A stretch of 64,000 nucleotides of DNA from Bacillota bacterium (lineage in GTDB: Bacteria > Bacillota > Clostridia > Acetivibrionales > JANLFN01), in the NCBI GenBank assembly GCA_023397675.1, contig JAEWTV010000017.1, positions 1 to 64,000 of the forward strand. The letters run 5' to 3'. The notes beneath the pieces are model-generated. The model was not told the origin of the DNA and searched no databases. It saw only the letters and a list, made by a program, of their open reading frames with translations. Both the position numbers and the translations under genes were made by a program. The first letter of the stretch is position 1; each line of letters begins with the position of its first letter. Below, in pieces: positions 59,701 through 64,000 of the stretch.

Positions 59701-60560
59701 TTAAGCTTCTTCATTGCCATTGTTGCAATGTCCATAAGGCAGATATCCTTTTCTCTGCTGCCGTATACAGCCTTCCTTGACTCAAGGTATTTGTCATATA
59801 CAGACTTGACTACATCAGAATAGTAACCCTCGCCAAATTCAACATTTGTTATATTGGATAGGAAAGTTGTATGTCTACAGTGGTCGGACCAATAAGTGTC
59901 TATCATTCTCATTTCAGTAACCGTCGGGTTTCTTTTTTCGGTATCTCTGAAGTATGCACGACAGAATTCCAAGTCCTCGAAAGACATTGCAAAGCCCATT
60001 TCATCCATGAATGCTTTCAATTGTTCCTCAGACATTGAAATAAAACCCTCTACTGTTTTTACATTCTCAGGTACATTTACTTCTGTAAAAAGAGTATTAG
60101 GCTTTTTCATTGAAGCCTCGCGGCTTTCTACAGGGTTAATACAGTAATCTTTTATTTTGGAAAAATCATCAGCAAAGATTTTTCCTTTAAGGACTATAAG
60201 TCTTGCAACCTTTATCTCAGGTCTTTCTCCGGTGGTAAGAATCTGTATACACTGTGCGGCTGAATCGGCCCTCTGGTCGTACTGCCCCGGAAGGTATTCA
60301 ACTGCGAAAACACTTTCATCAGGACTTATTTCTATATTTTCTTCATATACACTGTCAACAGGAGGCTCCGAGAAGATGAGATTTTTTGACCTTGCATATT
60401 CCTCCTCCGATATGCCTTCTATATCATAACGGTTAATTACTCTTACGTTCTCCAATTCAGATATTCCCAGATTTACTCTAAAATCATTAAGCAAGCCTTT
60501 AGCTTCAACATCAAAACCGGGTTTTTTTTCTACAAATATCCTTCTAACCTTTGTATCCAT
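56781..60560 (-). CDS. purL: Phosphoribosylformylglycinamidine synthase, single-chain form
   Basis: The 1259-residue enzyme makes FGAM from FGAR, glutamine and ATP in the fourth step of purine synthesis. It joins the FGAM-synthase N-terminal and two AIRS-like domains (NETHNHPTEIEPFGGAATCLGGAIRD, then CNDFGAGGVSVAIGELADGL) with a C-terminal glutaminase (VPVFPGTNCEYD, nucleophile Cys in GICNGFQAL, His in VSHGEGRF). Most Bacillus-type Firmicutes split these into PurS, PurQ and PurL; the fused form is seen in Clostridia and proteobacteria. No other pur gene or purine riboswitch is next to it. Start follows AAAGGGGCTGAATAT. Confidence 0.96.
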   Translation of the reverse strand: MDTKVRRIFVEKKPGFDVEAKGLLNDFRVNLGISELENVRVINRYDIEGISEEEYARSKNLIFSEPPVDSVYEENIEISPDESVFAVEYLPGQYDQRADSAAQCIQILTTGERPEIKVARLIVLKGKIFADDFSKIKDYCINPVESREASMKKPNTLFTEVNVPENVKTVEGFISMSEEQLKAFMDEMGFAMSFEDLEFCRAYFRDTEKRNPTVTEMRMIDTYWSDHCRHTTFLSNITNVEFGEGYYSDVVKSVYDKYLESRKAVYGSREKDICLMDIATMAMKKLKKDGRLNDLDESDEINACSIVTDVDVNGEKQQWLVMFKNETHNHPTEIEPFGGAATCLGGAIRDPLSGRSYVYQAMRVTGSKDPRAKFEDTLSGKLPQRKITTGAAAGYSSYGNQIGLATGQVSEVYDDGFVAKRMEIGAVIGAAPKKNVVREEPIPGDIIILLGGRTGRDGCGGATGSSKEHNEDSLLTCGAEVQKGNPPTERKIQRLFRNYEVSTMIKRCNDFGAGGVSVAIGELADGLEIDLDAVPKKYEGLDGTELAISESQERMAVVVSKENAGRFIEASQKENLEATVVAVVTQKKRLKMKWRGNNIADISRDFLNTNGVKQYVGIKAALPQESVSCFDTLESEIESNLNNIEKAWLENLKRLNVCSQKGLSERFDSTIGAGSVLMPFGGSYQLSPAEVMAAKIPVLEGDTSTGTLMSYGYNPLIARWSPFHGAVYAVVESVAKIAAAGGDYRKARLTLQEYFEKLGKDPEKWGKPFSALLGAFYAQLKLGTPAIGGKDSMSGTFKDLCVPPTLVSFAVDVVDVNNVISTEFKKAGSKVVIIPLDRDKNELPDFEQLDKNYSRIHELAKDKVILAASTLKTGGIAEAISKMCFGNKIGFAFEKNIENKKLFTQDYGSIILELPENADLNKLFEGIGFITLGYTVDNNKITVNGTEIKIEDALTAWEQPLEKVFPTRTKEIPQKPADYTFTSGIKTSASVKVAKPRIFVPVFPGTNCEYDTEKVFSKAGGIVDTLVIRNLSSKDIEQSIKTMAKMIDNSQIVMIPGGFSGGDEPDGSGKFIATAFRNPYVKEAVMKLLKQRDGLMLGICNGFQALIKLGLVPYGEIRDINENDPTLTFNTIGRHVSCMVKTKIVSNKSPWLSKANVGDVHTIAVSHGEGRFSANTEVLEMLRKNGQVATQYVDIEGNATYDIRFNPNGSVDAIEGITSPDGRVLGKMGHSERTGSSVAKNVPGEKDQKIFEAGVEYFL

Positions 60561-60627
60561 ATATTCAGCCCCTTTATATATTTAACTGCTCTGTTTAATA
60601 ATCAAATATTTTATAACTTATAAACTA

Positions 60628-60656
60628 ATTATATTATGATATAATATATAAGTAAA
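60628..60656 (-). promoter_or_regulatory. Probable promoter of purL
   Basis: On the minus strand TTTACT (60651-60656), 17-base spacer and perfect TATAAT (60628-60633). It overlaps the promoter space of the divergent LysR gene. Confidence 0.6.
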
Positions 60657-60691
60657 ATTAATATTATTAATATATAATATAAGGTGAATTT

Positions 60692-61573
60692 ATGGATGTA
60701 AATTTTGAGCTTTATAAAATTTTTTACCATGCAGCTAAATACAAGAATTTCTCTGATGCTGCTAAGCAGCTGTTTATAAGTCAGTCAGCCGTGAGCCAGG
60801 CTATTAAAAATCTCGAGGGAAAAATGGGAAGCACTTTATTTTACAGGAAATCCAGAAGTGTAGAGCTTACACAGGAAGGAACACTCTTATTCAGCCATGT
60901 CGAACAAGCATACAACTTCCTTAAAACCGCAGAAAACAAGATTTCACAGATGCAAAGCATGGACTGCGGAGAAGTACGTATAGGAGTAAGTGATACCATT
61001 TGCAAGTATTATCTGATATCCTACCTTGGAAAATTTACTCAGCTATTTCCTAAAATAAAAATCCAGGTTGTAAACAGGACTTCTTCCCAGATTATCGGGG
61101 CATTGAAGAATGGACTTATTGATTTTGGAATTGCAACTCTGCCTGTTAATGAAAACGGTTTTAATATAATTGACTTTATAGAGGTCGAGGATATTTTTGT
61201 AGCCTCATATAGGTATAAAGAGCTCAAAGGCAAGAAGCTAAGCCTTTCAGAACTTATAAAGTACCCACTTTTGACACTTCCACGCAACAGTACCACAAGA
61301 GTTAATCTTGACAACTTTTTAAAAAACATGAATTTATCTATTACACCTGAAATTGTACTTGAAAGCGTGGATCTACTTATTGAATTTGCAAAAATAGGGC
61401 TTGGTATTTCGCACGTACTCAAAGTAAGTGCACTGGAGGCAATTGAAAATCAGGAGCTTTTTGAGGTTATAACCAAAGAGACACTGCCGCTGCGTAAGCT
61501 TGGAATTATTTCTATGGAAAATGTCCCTTTATCGAATGCTGCGAATAAATTTATCAACCACTTATGCATGTAG
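60692..61573 (+). CDS. LysR-family transcriptional regulator
   Basis: The 293-residue protein has the N-terminal LysR helix-turn-helix (FSDAAKQLFISQSAVSQAIKNLE) and an effector-binding domain from about residue 90. It is divergent from purL with about 130 bases of shared AT-rich space, so it may regulate purL or itself. The effector is unknown. The start follows AAGGTGAATTT. Confidence 0.9.
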   Translation: MDVNFELYKIFYHAAKYKNFSDAAKQLFISQSAVSQAIKNLEGKMGSTLFYRKSRSVELTQEGTLLFSHVEQAYNFLKTAENKISQMQSMDCGEVRIGVSDTICKYYLISYLGKFTQLFPKIKIQVVNRTSSQIIGALKNGLIDFGIATLPVNENGFNIIDFIEVEDIFVASYRYKELKGKKLSLSELIKYPLLTLPRNSTTRVNLDNFLKNMNLSITPEIVLESVDLLIEFAKIGLGISHVLKVSALEAIENQELFEVITKETLPLRKLGIISMENVPLSNAANKFINHLCM

Positions 61574-61732
61574 AGATTAACGAGATTTTAATGTTTATTT
61601 TCAACTGGTGATTTTTTTTTTACGTATTATTATCAAATGTATGCATCTCCCTTTACTTACCGGTTTTTATTATGATATTATCACGTTAAGATATAAGTAT
61701 TTTTAATTAATTTGTTAAAGGATGTGTGTTGA

Positions 61733-62287
61733 ATGTCCGACCAAATAAAGCAGATTGCTGAAAGAATAAGAGATTTAAGAGAAATATCCGGTATATCAAT
61801 AGAAACACTTTCAAAGGAATTGGGAATAAGCAGTCAGACCTATACTGAGTATGAAAGCGGGGATGTAGATATCCCTGTAAGTTTTTTATATGAAGTGGCA
61901 AATAAATTCAAGGTTGAACTAGCGGCGATTTTAACCGGTGAAAATCCGAAACTTAAAATTTATTCAGTAGTCCGTAAAGGAAAAGGTGTAAGTGTTGAAA
62001 GAAGAAAGGAATACAAGTATCAAAACCTTGCTTACAACTTTATACATAAGAAGGCTGAACCTTTCCTCGTTACAGTTGATCCAGAACCAGCAGATGCACC
62101 TATCCACAACAACTCCCACCCGGGTCAGGAGTTTAACTACATGATTGAAGGAAGCATGAAGATTTTTGTAGACAATCATGAAATAACTTTAAACGAAGGC
62201 GACTCCATTTACTTTGATTCCAGTTATAATCACGGTATGAAAGCAATAGGAGACAAGCAGGTTAAATTCCTTGCAGTAATATTTTAG
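61733..62287 (+). CDS. HTH (XRE)-cupin regulator
   Basis: The 184-residue protein has an XRE helix-turn-helix (residues 8-64; SKELGISSQTYTEYESGD) joined to a C-terminal cupin (residues 110-184; HPGQEFNYMIEGSMKIFV, DSIYFDSSYNHGMKAIG) with possible metal-ligand His. Such SutR-like regulators often sit before metabolic genes. Here the acyl-CoA synthetase gene starts 40 bases later on the same strand, so cotranscription and control by its substrate are likely. Confidence 0.88.
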   Translation: MSDQIKQIAERIRDLREISGISIETLSKELGISSQTYTEYESGDVDIPVSFLYEVANKFKVELAAILTGENPKLKIYSVVRKGKGVSVERRKEYKYQNLAYNFIHKKAEPFLVTVDPEPADAPIHNNSHPGQEFNYMIEGSMKIFVDNHEITLNEGDSIYFDSSYNHGMKAIGDKQVKFLAVIF

Positions 62288-62327
62288 CATGTCAAGCATC
62301 ATATATAGATGAAATGAGGAATCAGAA

Positions 62328-63983
62328 ATGTATAAAAGATTTGTATCGCGTTCAGAATTCAACTCTTATGAAGATTATAAGGAAAATTTCAAAATAACAG
62401 TGCCTGAAAACTTTAACTTTGCTTATGATGTTGTTGATGCAATAGCTAAGGAAACACCAGAAAGGCCGGCTCTTGTTTGGTGCAACGATAAAGGCGAAGA
62501 AAAGACAATTAATTTTAAAGAAATGGAGCAATACAGCAAAAAGACTGCAAACTTTTTCTCCTCTTTGGGAATTAAAAAAGGAGATAAAGTAATGCTTATC
62601 CTTAAAAGGCGTTATGAGTTCTGGTTTGCGCTTCTTGCACTTCACAGGATTGGAGCTGTAGGTATACCTGCAACTCATCAGCTTACTTCCAAAGACATCA
62701 TTTACAGATGTAATGCAGCCGATATTAAGCTTGTAATTTCTGTTGCAGAAGAAGAAGTTGTCAATCACATTAATGTTGCGCAGGAAAAGTCACCTACGCT
62801 GGTTAACAAGGTAAGTGTGTGTGGAAAAGTTGATGGCTGGTATGAATTTAACGAGGAAGTTGAAAAAGCATCTGATAAATTTGAAAGACCTACAGGCAGT
62901 GATGCAATTACTAATGAAGATATAATGCTTCTTTACTTTACTTCGGGTACTACCGGTATGCCTAAAATGGTACAGCACGATTTCACCTACCCACTCGGTC
63001 ATATTTCAACTGCAAAGTACTGGCAGTGCGTAAGGGATGGCGGGTTACACCTGACTGTTTCAGATACAGGCTGGATGAAGTCAATGTGGGGAAAAATATA
63101 CGGCCAATGGCTTTGCGGAAGTGCAGTTTTTGTATATGATCACGATAAATTCAATGCAAAGGAAATGTTGGATATCATTGTTAAACACAAGGTTACTACT
63201 TTCTGCGCGCCGCCTACTATTTACAGATTCTTTATTAAAGAGGATCTGTCCAATTATGATTTAAGCAACATCAAACATTGCTCAATTGCAGGAGAGCCTT
63301 TGAATCCGGAAGTATACAATCAATTCCTTCAAACCACAGGCTTAAAGCTTGCAGAAGGCTACGGTCAAACAGAGCTTACTCTCACAGTAGGTACCTTCTC
63401 GTGGATGGAACCGAAACCGGGTTCGATGGGAAAACCGGCACCGGGCTATGAAGTAGATATAGTTGATGAAGACGGTAACTCCTGCGAAGTCGGTGAAGAA
63501 GGCCAGATAGTTGTTCGTACCGAAATAGGGAAACCGTTCGGCATGTTTGCTGGTTATTACAGAGATGCTGACCTGACACATCAGGTATGGCATGATAATT
63601 TCTACTATACCGGAGATATGGCTTGGCGTGATGAAGATGGTTACTTCTGGTTTGTCGGAAGGGCTGATGATGTAATTAAAAGCTCAGGCTACAGGATTGG
63701 ACCTTTCGAGGTTGAAAGTGCTCTTATCGAACACCCTGCAGTACTCGAATGTGCGATAACAGCTGTTCCCGACCCCATCAGAGGTCAGATTGTAAAAGCC
63801 ACCGTAGTTCTGGCAAAGGGCTATACAGCAAGTGATGAGCTGGTAAAGGAGCTCCAGAATCATGTTAAAACTGTTACAGCACCTTACAAATATCCAAGAA
63901 TTATAGAGTTTGTTTCCGAGCTTCCAAAAACTATAAGCGGTAAAATCCGCAGAGTTCAGATCAGAGAAAGCGATCATAAATAA
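62328..63983 (+). CDS. AMP-dependent acyl-CoA synthetase (acetyl/medium-chain type)
   Basis: The 551-residue enzyme activates a carboxylate with ATP and CoA. It shows the AMP motif YFTSGTTGMPKMVQHD, YGQTELTLT, the hinge-adenylate segment YYTGDMAWRDEDGYFWFVGRADDVIKSSGYRIG and the C-terminal catalytic Lys in KTISGKIRR. The pattern resembles the medium-chain/benzoate-like AcsM branch, and an aromatic or branched-chain carboxylate is as likely as acetate. It follows the HTH-cupin gene; start behind TGAGGAATCAGAA. The stop is 15 bases from the window end. Confidence 0.88.
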   Translation: MYKRFVSRSEFNSYEDYKENFKITVPENFNFAYDVVDAIAKETPERPALVWCNDKGEEKTINFKEMEQYSKKTANFFSSLGIKKGDKVMLILKRRYEFWFALLALHRIGAVGIPATHQLTSKDIIYRCNAADIKLVISVAEEEVVNHINVAQEKSPTLVNKVSVCGKVDGWYEFNEEVEKASDKFERPTGSDAITNEDIMLLYFTSGTTGMPKMVQHDFTYPLGHISTAKYWQCVRDGGLHLTVSDTGWMKSMWGKIYGQWLCGSAVFVYDHDKFNAKEMLDIIVKHKVTTFCAPPTIYRFFIKEDLSNYDLSNIKHCSIAGEPLNPEVYNQFLQTTGLKLAEGYGQTELTLTVGTFSWMEPKPGSMGKPAPGYEVDIVDEDGNSCEVGEEGQIVVRTEIGKPFGMFAGYYRDADLTHQVWHDNFYYTGDMAWRDEDGYFWFVGRADDVIKSSGYRIGPFEVESALIEHPAVLECAITAVPDPIRGQIVKATVVLAKGYTASDELVKELQNHVKTVTAPYKYPRIIEFVSELPKTISGKIRRVQIRESDHK

Positions 63984-64000
63984 ATAATAATATTATTAAT

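Noticed and set aside
60561..60691. Purine riboswitch before purL
   Set aside because: No conserved purine aptamer core is visible, and the region is only AT-rich promoter DNA.
1..64000. CRISPR array or prophage
   Set aside because: No regularly spaced direct repeats and no phage gene cluster were seen while reading the window.

Overview
The window is chromosomal DNA of an AT-rich, spore-forming, Gram-positive Clostridia-type bacterium. Support comes from an alpha/beta-type small acid-soluble spore protein, the prkA-yhbH-spoVR sporulation trio, a PyrR-type attenuator, a probable Mn2+ (yybP-ykoY type) riboswitch, an L20-type leader before infC, a pair of DUF421 and DUF4363 genes, strong GGAGG ribosome binding sites and U-tract terminators. 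A mesophilic cellulolytic relative (Ruminiclostridium-like) would fit, but that is inference. No phage and no CRISPR array is seen; the only mobile DNA is the end of an IS3/IS150-type element at base 1.

Layout. 1-4.8 kb: IS end, two small proteins, tRNA-Thr(CGT), then a cluster for S-adenosylhomocysteine (SAH) handling: an HTH-methyltransferase fusion, ahcY, and an SAH/MTA deaminase. 4.9-9.5 kb: spoVR, yhbH and prkA. 9.7-18.5 kb: two unrecognised proteins, standalone trpB2, a MerR/GyrI-like pair, a B12-binding radical SAM protein and a D,D-carboxypeptidase. 18.6-24.8 kb: FapA/DUF342 protein, uracil permease behind a PyrR attenuator, SASP, tyrS, DUF421-DUF4363 pair. 24.9-26.4 kb: an XRE regulator facing a two-gene unit made of an AgrC-like membrane protein without a kinase domain and a 42-residue AgrD-like cyclic-lactone peptide gene that is easy to miss. 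26.4-30.3 kb: a CaCA cation exchanger behind the probable Mn2+ riboswitch, then an AraC regulator divergent from a GH1 beta-glucosidase. 30.3-32.5 kb: infC (AUU start)-rpmI-rplT and a TrmH-type methyltransferase. 32.6-43.2 kb: oxidoreductase, cheY-like gene, thrC, patatin, TPR protein, folC, secA, a small exported protein and a YerC/TrpR-like regulator. 43.5-51.8 kb: acetyltransferase-like protein, glycosyltransferase, CorA-like protein with an altered GMN motif, sirtuin, and a cbiMQO cobalt/nickel ECF transporter behind an attenuator of unrecognised type. 51.9-64 kb: tex, dinB, MFS transporter, single-chain purL with a divergent LysR gene, and an HTH-cupin regulator followed by an acyl-CoA synthetase.

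RNA-based control is dense here: four leaders (uraA, CaCA exchanger, infC, cbiMQO) carry intrinsic terminators preceded by alternative structures. The most unusual unit is the AgrD-like peptide with a kinase-less receptor and no agrB or agrA in the window. All functional calls come from reading sequence motifs; no database search was run.
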